Source of the DNA: Rhizobium sp. FY34
GTDB lineage: Bacteria; Pseudomonadota; Alphaproteobacteria; Rhizobiales; Rhizobiaceae
DNA length: 64,000 bases
Assembly (NCBI RefSeq): GCF_005222845.1
Contig: NZ_STFZ01000002.1
Span: forward strand, 95,496-159,495
Reading direction: 5' to 3'
The notes beneath the pieces are model-generated. The model had not been told where the DNA came from, did not search any database, and saw only the letters and a list, made by a program, of their open reading frames with translations. The first letter of the stretch is position 1. Each line of letters begins with the position of its first letter. The position numbers and the translations under genes were made by a program. Below are positions 1 to 8,466 of the stretch, one piece after another.

Positions 1-495
1 GAGATACCCATCATCGCGCAGGCCGTGGGCTTCGTGCATGGCGGCTTTTCGCCAAAGGGTTACGGAGAGCATCCGCGGCCGCGTAACGCGCATGTCCTTC
101 GTGTTTTCGACCGGGCGCAGGACCGGACCCTGACGATTGCCCATATGCATGGACTGCGCGACCTGCGCGGAAAGATGGATACGCCGCAGCGCCAACAGCA
201 GGCCAGGCGATTTGCAGACCTGATAGGGTCAGTGGCCGAGCCGGCGGATGTGCTGGTTGCCTGCGGCGATTTCAATGTCGAACCGCGCAGCGCAACCTTC
301 GACATCCTGGGCGAACTGGGCATGACCGATCTTGTCACCACGCGCGGTTTTCAAAGCACGCGGACTTCCCACTACACCAAGCCCGGCCGATTTGCCGATT
401 ACATGCTGGTCAATGAGGCCGGTCTTCACTGCGAATTCGAGGTTGTCAGCGATCCGGAAGTCTCCGATCACTGCCCGCTGCTTCTGTGTATCTGA
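1..495 (+). CDS. Endonuclease/exonuclease/phosphatase family protein, 3' part
   Basis: The reading frame is open from the first base of the window, so the gene starts further left and only the C-terminal 164 codons are visible. The segment carries two hallmark motifs of the EEP (exonuclease III/DNase I-like) fold: GDFN near bases 265-276, and a C-terminal SDHCPLL block in which the Asp-His pair acts in metal-dependent phosphodiester cleavage. The substrate cannot be told from this part; members cut DNA, RNA or phosphorylated lipids and inositols. The GTG at base 25 is not taken as the start because the frame runs on upstream with plausible residues. Confidence 0.8.
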   Translation, partial: EIPIIAQAVGFVHGGFSPKGYGEHPRPRNAHVLRVFDRAQDRTLTIAHMHGLRDLRGKMDTPQRQQQARRFADLIGSVAEPADVLVACGDFNVEPRSATFDILGELGMTDLVTTRGFQSTRTSHYTKPGRFADYMLVNEAGLHCEFEVVSDPEVSDHCPLLLCI

Positions 496-545
496 GCGTA
501 ATCCGGCTTTGCTGACCGACGCTGGCCAACCCATTGCCAGACAAC

Positions 546-570
546 AAAAAACCCGGCTTGCGCCGGGTTC
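546..570 (-). terminator. Rho-independent terminator of tRNA-Leu
   Basis: A 7-bp GC-rich stem (ACCCGGC / GCCGGGT, bases 551-568) with a 4-nt loop is followed, on the minus strand, by a run of T residues (AAAAA at 546-550 on the plus strand). It lies just downstream of the minus-strand tRNA. Confidence 0.85.
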
Positions 571-573
571 TTT

Positions 574-658
574 TGGTGCGGTCGAGAAGACTCGAACTTC
601 CACGGGTTGCCCCACAGCGACCTCAACGCTGCGCGTCTACCAATTCCGCCACGACCGC
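574..658 (-). tRNA. tRNA-Leu (anticodon GAG)
   Basis: Read on the minus strand, the sequence folds as a class II tRNA: acceptor stem GCGGTCG pairing with CGACCGC, the leucine-type D arm, a CAGCG/CGCTG anticodon stem around the loop TTGAGGT (anticodon GAG, reading CTC and CTT), a long variable arm, a TTCGAGT T-loop region and an encoded CCA at 574-576. A terminator hairpin follows directly. Confidence 0.95.
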
Positions 659-817
659 ATCGTGGTAGATGCCGGTTTGTTGCCGGCGAGGGAGCATCTA
701 GCAAAGGGATTTCCCTGACGCAAGTGCGCCGTGACAGTTTTTTGAAAGATAAAATGTGTTGAAGAAATCCTATATAGGGAAAGCCCTGATTTGCGGGCTT
801 TGTGCCTGTGGATAGTA

Positions 818-981
818 ATACCAAGTCTCGATGATAGGAACCTATGGCGTGGGACCGGAGACGTTCATCCGGCAAGGAGCATACCGGAGAGCGATGCTTT
901 TGGCATCGGTCGAGGATTGCGACATAGCCGGAAATCAAAATCGCTCCGGCGCAATAGGTTCGTATCATCGAGATTTGGTAT
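818..981. repeat. MITE-like foldback element upstream of lipB
   Basis: Two 28-nt arms, 818-845 and 954-981, are inverted copies of one another with 26 of 28 positions matching (outer end ATACCAA...). A second nested pair (CCGGAGAGCGAT at 884-895 and ATCGCTCCGG at 940-949) lets the whole 164 bp fold back on itself. It has no coding potential. It ends 31 bp before the lipB start codon. The build (short, non-coding, terminal inverted repeats, flanking TA/AA) suggests a non-autonomous miniature transposon or a rhizobial intergenic repeat family. No second copy was seen in this window. Confidence 0.7.
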
Positions 982-1012
982 AAAATGCCTTCCGTCACCC
1001 AAGAGAAATGAC

Positions 1013-1735
1013 ATGCTAGAGCGCACCGATCTCAATCTTTCCATGCACCCGCTGGACGGTTCGCCGCCCGTGCGCTGGCGGATCTCCGATTCCCCCGTGC
1101 CCTATGAAGAAGCACTTGCCGTGATGGAAAGCGAAGTGGCCGCGATTGCAGAGGGCACGGCTCAGGAGCTTGTCTGGCTTTTGGAGCACCCTCCGCTCTA
1201 CACCGCCGGCACGAGTGCTGATGCGAGCGACCTGATCCAGCCCGACCGATTCCCGGTATTTTCCACGGGCCGGGGCGGTGAATATACCTATCATGGACCC
1301 GGCCAGCGGGTTGCCTATGTAATGCTGGATCTCAAGCGCCGCCGCCAGGATGTGCGCGCCTATGTGGCAGCGCTTGAGGAAGTCATCATCCGCTGTCTCG
1401 GCTCCATGAATGTGCGTGGCGAACGGCGCGAGGATCGCGTCGGGGTCTGGGTGCGTCGCCCGGAAAAGGCCCCACTGCCGGATGGCACGATGGCCGAGGA
1501 CAAGATTGCAGCGCTCGGCATCCGTCTGCGCCGCTGGGTCAGCTTCCATGGGCTGTCGATCAATGTCGATCCGAATCTCACGCATTTTTCCGGCATCGTG
1601 CCCTGCGGCATCTCAGCCTATGGCGTCACAAGCCTTGAGGATCTTGGTATGCTGGTGATGATGCAGGATGTCGATATCCGGCTGCGCGATGCCTTCGAGG
1701 AAGTGTTCGGGCAAACCGAAATCGAAGGCCGGTGA
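1013..1735 (+). CDS. lipB: Lipoyl(octanoyl) transferase LipB
   Basis: LipB moves the octanoyl group from acyl carrier protein to the lipoyl domains of GcvH and the 2-oxoacid dehydrogenases, the first step of lipoate synthesis. The 240-residue product has the family signatures: the [12 protein letters not shown] substrate loop at residues 87-98, the catalytic lysine at 164 (EDKIAALG) and the catalytic cysteine at 198 in the SGIVPCGI motif. The ATG at 1013 gives the usual family length; an overlapping ATG at 1008 is in a frame that stops at once. LipA (43.4 kb) and the target enzymes GcvH, PdhB and PdhC are elsewhere in the window. A foldback repeat lies just upstream and may separate the gene from its promoter. 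Confidence 0.96.
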   Translation: MLERTDLNLSMHPLDGSPPVRWRISDSPVPYEEALAVMESEVAAIAEGTAQELVWLLEHPPLYTAGTSADASDLIQPDRFPVFSTGRGGEYTYHGPGQRVAYVMLDLKRRRQDVRAYVAALEEVIIRCLGSMNVRGERREDRVGVWVRRPEKAPLPDGTMAEDKIAALGIRLRRWVSFHGLSINVDPNLTHFSGIVPCGISAYGVTSLEDLGMLVMMQDVDIRLRDAFEEVFGQTEIEGR

Positions 1736-1822
1736 GGGCCAGGCGTACCGCCACTCGTCAGGCACGCCTTGTGCAACCACCCTTGCCTGTGGTTGAACGG
1801 ACCTCCACAGAAAGCATCAAAC

Positions 1823-2755
1823 ATGTCCTCATCCTTCGGACCCTCACCCGCTGCCTCGACCGACAGTTCCGTGAAGGGCATGGCACTGATGGCGGGTTGC
1901 ATGGTCGTGCTGCCGATGATGGACGCGATTGCCAAATACATGGCGACGTTTGAGACCATGTCGCCCGGCCAGGTGACCTTCTACCGCTTTCTCGTGCAAC
2001 TGGTGGTGCTGGCGCCGCTGTTCTTCTGGACGGTCGGCAGTTTTTCCAAGGTTCGCCGCCCCTGGATGAACATGCTGCGCGGCGCGCTGCATGCCAGCGC
2101 CAGCCTGATGTTCTTTACTGCCGTCAAATACATGCCGCTCGCGGATGTCTTTGCCATCTATTTCGTAGAGCCCTTCATGCTGACGATCATGTCGGCGCTG
2201 TTTTTGGGCGACAAGGTCGGCTGGCGGCGGTGGCTTGCCATTCTTGTGGGCTTCGGCGGGGCGATGATCGTTATCCAGCCGAGCTTCGAGATTTTTGGCT
2301 GGACCTCGCTTCTGCCTATCGCCTGCGCCTTTCTGTTCACGCTCTACCTCTTTCTCAACCGGGCGCTGGGCGATGCCGATTCGCCGCTCACCATGCAGAT
2401 GATGTCAGGCGTTGGCGGCACGGCGCTGATGGCGGTCGTACTGGTTGCCGGACACATGGCCGGTATGACGGATTTCGAAATGTCGCTACCGGCCTCTTCG
2501 CTGGGTATCGTGCTGCTGCTGATCCTCGGCTCGCTGTCCGGCTATGTGCATCTGCTGGTGGTACGGGCCTTCCGCATGGCCTCGGTGTCGCTTCTGGCGC
2601 CTTTCCAGTATTTCGAGATCATTTCGGCCACCGTGCTCGGCTACCTGCTGTTTTCCGATTTCCCCACGCCGTCCAAATGGTTGGGCATTGCCATCATCGT
2701 GGCATCCGGCCTTTTCATCATCTGGCGCGAGCGGGTGCGCAGCCGCATGGCCTGA
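1823..2755 (+). CDS. EamA-family (DMT superfamily) transporter
   Basis: A 310-residue integral membrane protein with about ten hydrophobic segments arranged as two repeats of five, the layout of the EamA/RhaT drug-metabolite transporter superfamily. The internal sequence RGALHASASLMFFTAVKYMP followed by an ADVFAI-type helix is characteristic of the repeat. The substrate cannot be predicted; relatives export amino acids, nucleobases or small metabolites. The ATG at 1823 is preferred over an upstream in-frame GTG (1769) because the extra residues are polar and unlike the family. It stands alone between lipB and adhC on the same strand. Confidence 0.85.
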   Translation: MSSSFGPSPAASTDSSVKGMALMAGCMVVLPMMDAIAKYMATFETMSPGQVTFYRFLVQLVVLAPLFFWTVGSFSKVRRPWMNMLRGALHASASLMFFTAVKYMPLADVFAIYFVEPFMLTIMSALFLGDKVGWRRWLAILVGFGGAMIVIQPSFEIFGWTSLLPIACAFLFTLYLFLNRALGDADSPLTMQMMSGVGGTALMAVVLVAGHMAGMTDFEMSLPASSLGIVLLLILGSLSGYVHLLVVRAFRMASVSLLAPFQYFEIISATVLGYLLFSDFPTPSKWLGIAIIVASGLFIIWRERVRSRMA

Positions 2756-2851
2756 TGCCGGCCTGATGCCAGCCCATGCCGCTTTGAGGGTTGAGCCGAG
2801 CAAGCTCGCGTGCCACAAAGTTCAGGAATCAGAGATATAGGGAGATAGACC

Positions 2852-3979
2852 ATGGATGTTCGCGCCGCCGTTGCCGTTCAGGCCGGAAAACCGCTCGAAA
2901 TCATGACCGTACAGCTGGAAGGCCCACGCGCCGGAGAAGTGCTGATCGAGGTGAAGGCCACCGGCATCTGCCACACGGATGATTTCACGCTCTCAGGCGC
3001 CGATCCGGAAGGTCTGTTTCCGGCAATCCTCGGCCATGAGGGTGCCGGTATCGTCGTGGATGTCGGTCCGGGCGTCACCTCGGTGAAAAAAGGGGACCAT
3101 GTCATTCCGCTCTACACGCCGGAATGCCGCGAATGCTATTCCTGCCTTTCGCGCAAGACGAACCTCTGCACCGCCATCCGCTCGACGCAAGGCCAGGGCC
3201 TGATGCCGGATGGCACATCGCGCTTTTCCATCGGCAAGGACAAGATCCACCACTATATGGGCTGCTCCACCTTCGCCAATTACACGGTGCTGCCGGAAAT
3301 TGCGTTGGCCAAGGTCAACCCCGACGCCCCGTTTGACAAGATCTGCTATATCGGCTGCGGCGTCACCACCGGCATCGGCGCCGTCATCAATACGGCAAAG
3401 GTCGAAATCGGCTCGACGGCCATCGTTTTTGGTCTCGGCGGCATTGGCCTCAACGTTATCCAGGGCCTGCGGCTTGCCGGTGCCGACATGATCATCGGCG
3501 TCGATCTCAACAACGACAAGAAGGAATGGGGCGAACGCTTCGGCATGACGCATTTCGTCAACCCGAAGGAAGTCGGCGAGGATATCGTACCCTATCTCGT
3601 CAACCTGACGAAGCGCGGCAATGACCATATCGGCGGCGCCGACTACACTTTCGACTGCACCGGCAATACCAAGGTCATGCGCCAGGCGCTGGAAGCCTCG
3701 CATCGCGGCTGGGGCAAGTCGGTGGTCATTGGCGTTGCCGGCGCCGGCCAGGAAATCTCCACCCGTCCCTTCCAGCTTGTCACCGGCCGTTCCTGGATGG
3801 GCACGGCATTCGGTGGCGCGCGTGGCCGCACCGACGTGCCGAAAATCGTCGACTGGTATATGGATGGCAAGATCATCATCGATCCGATGATCACCCACAC
3901 CATGCCGCTCGAGGATATCAACAAGGGTTTCGAGCTGATGCATTCGGGAGAAAGCATCCGCTCTGTTGTGCTCTACTAA
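2852..3979 (+). CDS. adhC: S-(hydroxymethyl)glutathione dehydrogenase (class III alcohol dehydrogenase)
   Basis: This enzyme oxidises S-hydroxymethylglutathione, formed from formaldehyde and glutathione, to S-formylglutathione with NAD+, and also acts as S-nitrosoglutathione reductase. The 375-residue protein is of normal length. It shows the catalytic zinc ligands C40, H62 (GHEGAG) and C169, the structural zinc cluster C92/C95/C98/C106 (CRECYSC...C), and the GLGGIG nucleotide-binding turn at 194-199. The next enzyme of the pathway, FghA, is encoded 2.5 kb downstream on the same strand, with three unrelated genes between them. The gene is also called frmA or flhA in other bacteria. A short hairpin follows the stop codon. 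Confidence 0.95.
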   Translation: MDVRAAVAVQAGKPLEIMTVQLEGPRAGEVLIEVKATGICHTDDFTLSGADPEGLFPAILGHEGAGIVVDVGPGVTSVKKGDHVIPLYTPECRECYSCLSRKTNLCTAIRSTQGQGLMPDGTSRFSIGKDKIHHYMGCSTFANYTVLPEIALAKVNPDAPFDKICYIGCGVTTGIGAVINTAKVEIGSTAIVFGLGGIGLNVIQGLRLAGADMIIGVDLNNDKKEWGERFGMTHFVNPKEVGEDIVPYLVNLTKRGNDHIGGADYTFDCTGNTKVMRQALEASHRGWGKSVVIGVAGAGQEISTRPFQLVTGRSWMGTAFGGARGRTDVPKIVDWYMDGKIIIDPMITHTMPLEDINKGFELMHSGESIRSVVLY

Positions 3980-4008
3980 ACGAGCGCGTATTGCCATCAT
4001 AGAGATTG

Positions 4009-4033
4009 AAGGACGCCGCACGGCGTCCCTTTG
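4009..4033 (+). terminator. Putative terminator after adhC
   Basis: The sequence AAGGACGCC-GCAC-GGCGTCCCTTT gives a 7-8 bp GC-rich stem with a small loop and a short T run. It lies 30 bp after the adhC stop codon. Confidence 0.5.
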
Positions 4034-4081
4034 CCGCCCGGCAATCGCCACCACAGGGCCGGGCGATCATCAGGAGCATGC

Positions 4082-5290
4082 ATGGCGGAGCGGATCGTAT
4101 CAGGCGCGGTGAGAGCCGATGGACAGGTGCTAGAGGGCCAGGGCTTTCACGTCAGCCGCAAGACGGCCGGCAGCTATCTCATCCTCTTTCAACCACCGCT
4201 GTCGGCCATCGAAAACGGCATGGCTCAGCTAATCGATACCCGCCATGCCGGCCTGCTGAAGGCGGCGGTTTCCTCCGTGGACGGGTTGCATGCGGCGATC
4301 ACCGTGACCGATGCGGCAAACGCAATGCGTGACTGTGCCTTCTCCTTCGTCTTTACCGGCCAAAACCATGAGGACAGGATGTCCTTGCCGCGAGTTCATC
4401 CGCTCGATCCGACAGGAGTCATTGCGGATCCGGCGATCGGCAGCCCCGCCCCGCCCGTCGTTTCGCTGCGCAGGTCCCATGAGACCGCGCAGGCTCCGGA
4501 CAGTGGCGAAGATCTGTCGCCTCTCGCCCAGCTGAAGCGTCTGAAGGAAACAATGCAGCAGGTGCTGCGGCCATTGCAGCGGGAAAACCGCATGCTGAAA
4601 TCGCGGCTTGAGATCACCGCGCGCCAGACGAATGGCGGACGCCGGATCGTGCCGGCCGCCGATGCCTTTCCGCAGATTGAGGCCGGCCCGCTCCTGACCC
4701 TTCTTCTGCGCCAGCACCGTTTTCAAAGCGTGCTTGATCTGGGCCAACCCGACCTGCAGCGGCTGGCGCTGCTGGCTGCGGACGGTCGGCAGGTGACAGG
4801 TGTGGTAACATCTGCCGTTGCGTCACTGCCCACACCCAACGTGACGCTGCGCCAGCACGCACCCGTTGATCCTGAGACGCCCTTCGACTGCGTGATCGCC
4901 ATCGACCTTCTGCAAAGACAGGTTGATCCACAGGCCTTCCTGCGCCGCGCCCACGGCATGCTGGCCGAAGGCGGCGTGCTGGCGCTCAGTGTCCCCGCCA
5001 TGCGCTATCCGCTCGTCACCGGCGACCTCAGCATCTGGAGCGGCGGCCTGCTGCTCTATCATCTGGTTCTGTCCGGTTTTGACTGCCGCAATGTCAAGAT
5101 GTTGACGCAAGGCGAACAGATTTTCCTGGTGCTGGTGAAAACGAGCATCGAGCCTGCCCCGCTTGGCGTACCGCTTCCGTTGCCAGAGACGATGCGGGTG
5201 CACCTGCCGCATGGGCTGGAATTTGTCGAGACGCCGGATGGTGGCCTTGCCTTCGATGGCGATCTTCCCGCGATCGGCTGGACGATCTGA
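4082..5290 (+). CDS. Unknown two-part protein with a degenerate methyltransferase-like C-terminal half
   Basis: I do not recognise this 402-residue protein. The C-terminal half (about residues 205-345) resembles a Rossmann-fold class I methyltransferase: SVLDLG, then a FDCVIAIDLL strand, then MLAEGGVLALSVPA, the usual post-motif region. The glycine-rich S-adenosylmethionine loop is poor, so it may not be catalytic. The N-terminal 95 residues form a separate beta-rich region (starting MAERIVSGAVRADG). A charged stretch around residues 145-185 (LAQLKRLKETMQQVLRPLQ) looks helical and could be a coiled coil. The ATG at 4082 follows a CAGGAG ribosome-binding site and is preferred over an upstream in-frame start at 4031. 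It is cytosolic by appearance. It sits between adhC and a DUF188 gene. Confidence 0.6.
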   Translation: MAERIVSGAVRADGQVLEGQGFHVSRKTAGSYLILFQPPLSAIENGMAQLIDTRHAGLLKAAVSSVDGLHAAITVTDAANAMRDCAFSFVFTGQNHEDRMSLPRVHPLDPTGVIADPAIGSPAPPVVSLRRSHETAQAPDSGEDLSPLAQLKRLKETMQQVLRPLQRENRMLKSRLEITARQTNGGRRIVPAADAFPQIEAGPLLTLLLRQHRFQSVLDLGQPDLQRLALLAADGRQVTGVVTSAVASLPTPNVTLRQHAPVDPETPFDCVIAIDLLQRQVDPQAFLRRAHGMLAEGGVLALSVPAMRYPLVTGDLSIWSGGLLLYHLVLSGFDCRNVKMLTQGEQIFLVLVKTSIEPAPLGVPLPLPETMRVHLPHGLEFVETPDGGLAFDGDLPAIGWTI

Positions 5291-5348
5291 TGGAACACAT
5301 CCGCGCCAAGACCGATGGCCAGACTGTCTTTCGCCAGGAGAATGACCG

Positions 5349-5825
5349 ATGATCTATGTGGATGCCGATGCCTGCCCGGTGAAACCGGAGATCCTGAAAG
5401 TCGCCGAACGGCATGGGCTGGAAGTGACCTTCGTTGCCAATTCGGGCCTGCGCCCCTCGCGCGATCCGATGGTGAAGAATGTCATCGTCTCTGGTGCCTT
5501 TGATGCCGCCGATGACTGGATCGCTGAACGGGCCGGCGTCGGCGATGTGGTGATTACCGCCGATGTGCCACTTGCTGTGCGCTGCGTGGCGGCCGGCGCG
5601 CAGGTGACCGGCCCGACAGGCCGCGTCTTCGACCAGACCAATATCGGCATGGCAAGCGCCATGCGCGATCTGGGACAGCATCTGCGCGAGACCGGCGAAA
5701 GCAAGGGCTATAACGCAGCCTTCTCGCCCCGCGACCGCTCGTCCTTCCTGTCCACGCTCGATACGCTCTGCCGCCGCGCCAAGGCCATCATGGCCGCCGC
5801 AAGCCAGGCCGGAAGCACGCCATGA
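5349..5825 (+). CDS. YaiI/YqxD (UPF0178, DUF188) family protein
   Basis: A 158-residue protein matching the UPF0178 family. It begins IYVDADACPVKPEI, the family's Asp-rich signature, and has the middle motif DVVITADVPLA and the later GRVFDQTNIG block. The fold is PIN/NYN nuclease-like and the conserved acidic residues (D5, D7, the TAD aspartate) suggest a metal-dependent nuclease, but no physiological substrate is established. Its last four bases overlap the start of the next gene (ATGA), so the two are probably translated together. Confidence 0.88.
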   Translation: MIYVDADACPVKPEILKVAERHGLEVTFVANSGLRPSRDPMVKNVIVSGAFDAADDWIAERAGVGDVVITADVPLAVRCVAAGAQVTGPTGRVFDQTNIGMASAMRDLGQHLRETGESKGYNAAFSPRDRSSFLSTLDTLCRRAKAIMAAASQAGSTP

Positions 5826-6484
5826 CAGAGATATCGCACAGCTGGCGCCATCGGCGTTACAGCGCATTTTATGCGGCAAGCCTTGGCGGGCTGGGTTCCC
5901 TGCCCTTGCTGCTGCTGCTCATCCCGCATCTGGCGATCGAGCTCTCGGCCATCCTGTTCTTCCTGATCTATCTCGGCATGATCGCGCGGCGTGTGCCCCA
6001 CCTTACCGTCAACCGCCTGAAGACAAGCCGCGAGCGCGACGATGCGCCAGCCTATACGATCCTTCTCGTCACCATGCTGGCGGTGGTGGCCGCCATTGGT
6101 GCGCTGTTCAATGCGCTCAATCGCGCCAATGATCCGAGCCTGTTTGAAGTGGCACTGGCCTTTGCCTCGGTCATCGGAGGCTGGCTGACCATCCACACAA
6201 TGTTTGCCATGCATTATGCCCATCACTTCTGGCGCCGTGCAGCAGATAGCGCAGGCAAGCTGCAGATCCAGGCAGGGCTTGCCTTTCCCGAAACGCCGGA
6301 ACCATCCGGCTTTGACTTTCTGTATTTCTCGCTGGTGATCGGCATGACGGCGCAAACCTCGGATGTCACCATCACCACCACGGCCATGCGACGCATCAAT
6401 CTCACCCATGCGCTCCTGGCCTTTTTCTTCAATACCGTGCTCGTTGCCGCAGCAGTCAATGCCGTCGTGTCGCTTGCCGGCTGA
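5822..6484 (+). CDS. DUF1345 integral membrane protein
   Basis: A 220-residue protein with about five hydrophobic segments (residues 20-55, 80-100, 115-135, 165-180 and 195-218). It carries the DUF1345 signatures HTMFAMHYAH and FLYFSLVIGMTAQTSDV. No function is known for the family. It overlaps the preceding DUF188 gene by four bases and ends 28 bp before fghA, so it may be cotranscribed with both. Confidence 0.85.
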   Translation: MTEISHSWRHRRYSAFYAASLGGLGSLPLLLLLIPHLAIELSAILFFLIYLGMIARRVPHLTVNRLKTSRERDDAPAYTILLVTMLAVVAAIGALFNALNRANDPSLFEVALAFASVIGGWLTIHTMFAMHYAHHFWRRAADSAGKLQIQAGLAFPETPEPSGFDFLYFSLVIGMTAQTSDVTITTTAMRRINLTHALLAFFFNTVLVAAAVNAVVSLAG

Positions 6485-6512
6485 GCCTCGTTCAAAAAGG
6501 AGAACTCACCCC

Positions 6513-7346
6513 ATGAAAGTCCTGTCCCAGAACACTGCCTTTGGCGGCATGCAGGGTGTCTTCCAGCACGATTCGGCCGTGCTGAATTGCGAGATGACCT
6601 TTGCCGTCTTCGTGCCGCCGCAGGCGATTGCGGAGAAGCGCCCGGTCCTCTGGTATCTGTCAGGGCTGACCTGCACCCATGCCAATGTGATGGACAAGGG
6701 CGAATACCGCCGGCTGGCCGCCGAGCTTGGCCTCGTCATCGTCTGCCCGGATGTCAGCCCGCGCGGCGATGATGTGGCGGATGAAAAGACCAATTGGCAG
6801 ATGGGCAAGGGCGCCGGCTTCTATCTCGATGCCACCGAAAAGCCCTGGTCCGATCACTACCGCATGTACAGCTATATTACCGAGGAGCTGCCGGCGCTGG
6901 TCGCGGAACATTTTCGCGTCGACATGGACCGTCAGGGCATATTCGGCCACTCGATGGGCGGCCATGGCGCCCTGACGATTGCCCTGAGAAACCCGGAACG
7001 CTTCAAGAGCTGCTCAGCCTTTGCGCCCATCGTCGAGCCATCGACGGCCGACTGGTCAAAGCCCGCCTTTGAAAAATACCTTGGAGCAAATCGCGACACC
7101 TGGCGTGCCTATGATGCCTGCGCGCTGGTGCATGATGGCGCGCGCTTCCCGGAATTCCTGATCGATCAGGGCAAGGCCGATAGTTTCCTCGACAATGGCC
7201 TGCGCCCCTGGCTGTTCGAAGAGGCGGTCAAGGATACGGGCATCGCGCTGACGCTGCGCATGCACGAGCGCTACGACCATTCCTATTACTTCATCTCGAC
7301 CTTCATGGATGATCACCTGCGCTGGCATGCGGAGCGGCTCGGGTAA
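6513..7346 (+). CDS. fghA: S-formylglutathione hydrolase
   Basis: FghA hydrolyses S-formylglutathione to formate and glutathione, completing the formaldehyde route begun by AdhC. The 277-residue product is an esterase D-type alpha/beta hydrolase: the nucleophile serine is S147 in GHSMGG, the acid is expected in the FLIDQGKAD block near residue 222, and the histidine is H256 in YDHSYYF. The LTCTHANVM motif near residues 52-60 is typical of the family. An AAGGAG ribosome-binding site precedes the ATG at 6513. Confidence 0.94.
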   Translation: MKVLSQNTAFGGMQGVFQHDSAVLNCEMTFAVFVPPQAIAEKRPVLWYLSGLTCTHANVMDKGEYRRLAAELGLVIVCPDVSPRGDDVADEKTNWQMGKGAGFYLDATEKPWSDHYRMYSYITEELPALVAEHFRVDMDRQGIFGHSMGGHGALTIALRNPERFKSCSAFAPIVEPSTADWSKPAFEKYLGANRDTWRAYDACALVHDGARFPEFLIDQGKADSFLDNGLRPWLFEEAVKDTGIALTLRMHERYDHSYYFISTFMDDHLRWHAERLG

Positions 7347-7414
7347 GCTTTTGCGCACATAGATCGACAGGCACAGAGGTTGATTGTCGATCGTGGTGTC
7401 CCACATTGGTGTGA

Positions 7415-7493
7415 CGCGGACGACCGCGGGCACCGGGTGATCCTGACAGATCTCAGGCACCGAATGCTTCAAACCCTGCGAGGACGGCCTTGC
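7415..7493 (+). promoter_or_regulatory. Guanidine-II (mini-ykkC) riboswitch controlling gdx/sugE
   Basis: Two hairpins each close on an ACGR tetraloop flanked by GG...CC, the defining pattern of guanidine-II riboswitches. P1 is CGCGG-ACGA-CCGCG at 7415-7428. P2 is GCGAGG-ACGG-CCTTGC at 7478-7493 with one G-U pair. Downstream lie the ribosome-binding site (GGAAGGA, 7504-7510) and the GTG start of a guanidinium exporter, which is the class's usual target. Pairing of the two loops by guanidine is thought to free the ribosome-binding site. The linker is about 49 nt and contains its own small hairpin (CCTGA/TCAGG, 7442-7457), longer than in typical examples. Confidence 0.85.
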
Positions 7494-7517
7494 TCTTTTC
7501 TCAGGAAGGAGCGCCTT

Positions 7518-7832
7518 GTGCCCTGGATCTATCTCATTCTCGCCGGTCTTCTGGAAGTCGGCTGGGCCATCGGGCTCAAATATACGGATGGCTTTTCCCG
7601 CCTCGGGCCATCCGTCCTTACCGTAACCTGCATGGCGGTCAGCCTCGGCCTCCTGGGCCTTGCCATCCGCGACCTGCCGGTCGGTACGGCCTATGCGATC
7701 TGGACCGGCATCGGCACCGTCGGCGCCGTTGCCTTTGGCATCACCTTTCTCGGTGATCCGGCAACGCTGGCACGGCTTGCCTGCATCGGCCTCATCCTCT
7801 GCGGCATTGTTGGGCTGAAACTCACGTCGTGA
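7518..7832 (+). CDS. gdx: Guanidinium exporter Gdx (SugE), small multidrug resistance family
   Basis: A 104-residue, four-helix small multidrug resistance protein. The N-terminal [20 protein letters not shown] contains the membrane glutamate (E13) that binds guanidinium and protons, and the GLEVGWA-type sequence with the later [11 protein letters not shown] motif places it in the Gdx/SugE subtype rather than EmrE. The start is a GTG at 7518, eight bases after GGAAGGA; upstream in-frame codons overlap the riboswitch and are not used. Both the riboswitch and the protein subtype point to guanidine export. Confidence 0.92.
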   Translation: MPWIYLILAGLLEVGWAIGLKYTDGFSRLGPSVLTVTCMAVSLGLLGLAIRDLPVGTAYAIWTGIGTVGAVAFGITFLGDPATLARLACIGLILCGIVGLKLTS

Positions 7833-7843
7833 CGTAAAAAAGT

Positions 7844-7877
7844 AAATACCCCGCGCCGGTTTCGGCACGGGGTATTT
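7844..7877. terminator. Bidirectional terminator between gdx and the DoxX gene
   Basis: A long hairpin begins AAATACCCCG and ends CGGGGTATTT with an inner GCCG/CGGC stem. It has a T run on the plus side (7875-7879) and an A run (7836-7841) that becomes T on the minus strand. It separates two convergent genes. Confidence 0.85.
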
Positions 7878-7899
7878 TTAACGCTTCAAACGGGGCCGA

Positions 7900-8292
7900 T
7901 CAGGCCTTGTTGCGATTGTCGAGCGCGAAGGCGCCGGCACCGGCAAACACGATGTAGAGGAAGATGAAGCAGTAGAGAACCGCTGCATCGCCGCCGTTCA
8001 GCGACGGGAAAAAGCTCTTCGGAAAATGCGCAAAGAAGTAGGCGAAGGCCATCATACCGGACAGAACGAAGGACACCGGGCGCGTCAGGAAACCGACGGC
8101 CACGAGCAAGCCGCCGACCAGTTCCAGGATGCCGGCAGTCAGCAATAGGGGTGGAAGGGGCCCCTCCATCTGGGCGGCAGGGAATGCAAACAGCTTCATT
8201 GTTCCATGGGCGAGAAATAGAAGTGCCGCCATGATGCGCAGCACACCCAGCGCCTGCGGACGAAAAGCGTCCAGACGTTCGGAAATTGACAT
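7900..8292 (-). CDS. DoxX family membrane protein
   Basis: A 130-residue protein with four hydrophobic helices, matching the DoxX family: LRIMAALLFLAHGTMKLF near the N-terminus, then GILELVGGLLVAVGFLTRP and the FAYFFAHFPKSFFP signature. Family members are quinone- or redox-associated membrane subunits, but no single function covers them. The ATG at 8292 (MSISERLD) is preferred to an upstream start because it leaves a normal family N-terminus. It is convergent with gdx and shares its terminator. Confidence 0.88.
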   Translation of the reverse strand: MSISERLDAFRPQALGVLRIMAALLFLAHGTMKLFAFPAAQMEGPLPPLLLTAGILELVGGLLVAVGFLTRPVSFVLSGMMAFAYFFAHFPKSFFPSLNGGDAAVLYCFIFLYIVFAGAGAFALDNRNKA

Positions 8293-8466
8293 AAAAATTC
8301 TCCAGCGAAAATGTGATCGACGCGTGATGGATATCGCCGCACAGCAGCAAATTGCAATCAACTGAACTCCCCGCACATCACAACTCGTTGATGTCGCGCG
8401 CTGGTTCTTATGAAACGACCCACCGGTCCGCCGCGTGGACGGACCAGTGGATCAAGGAAGCCTCCC

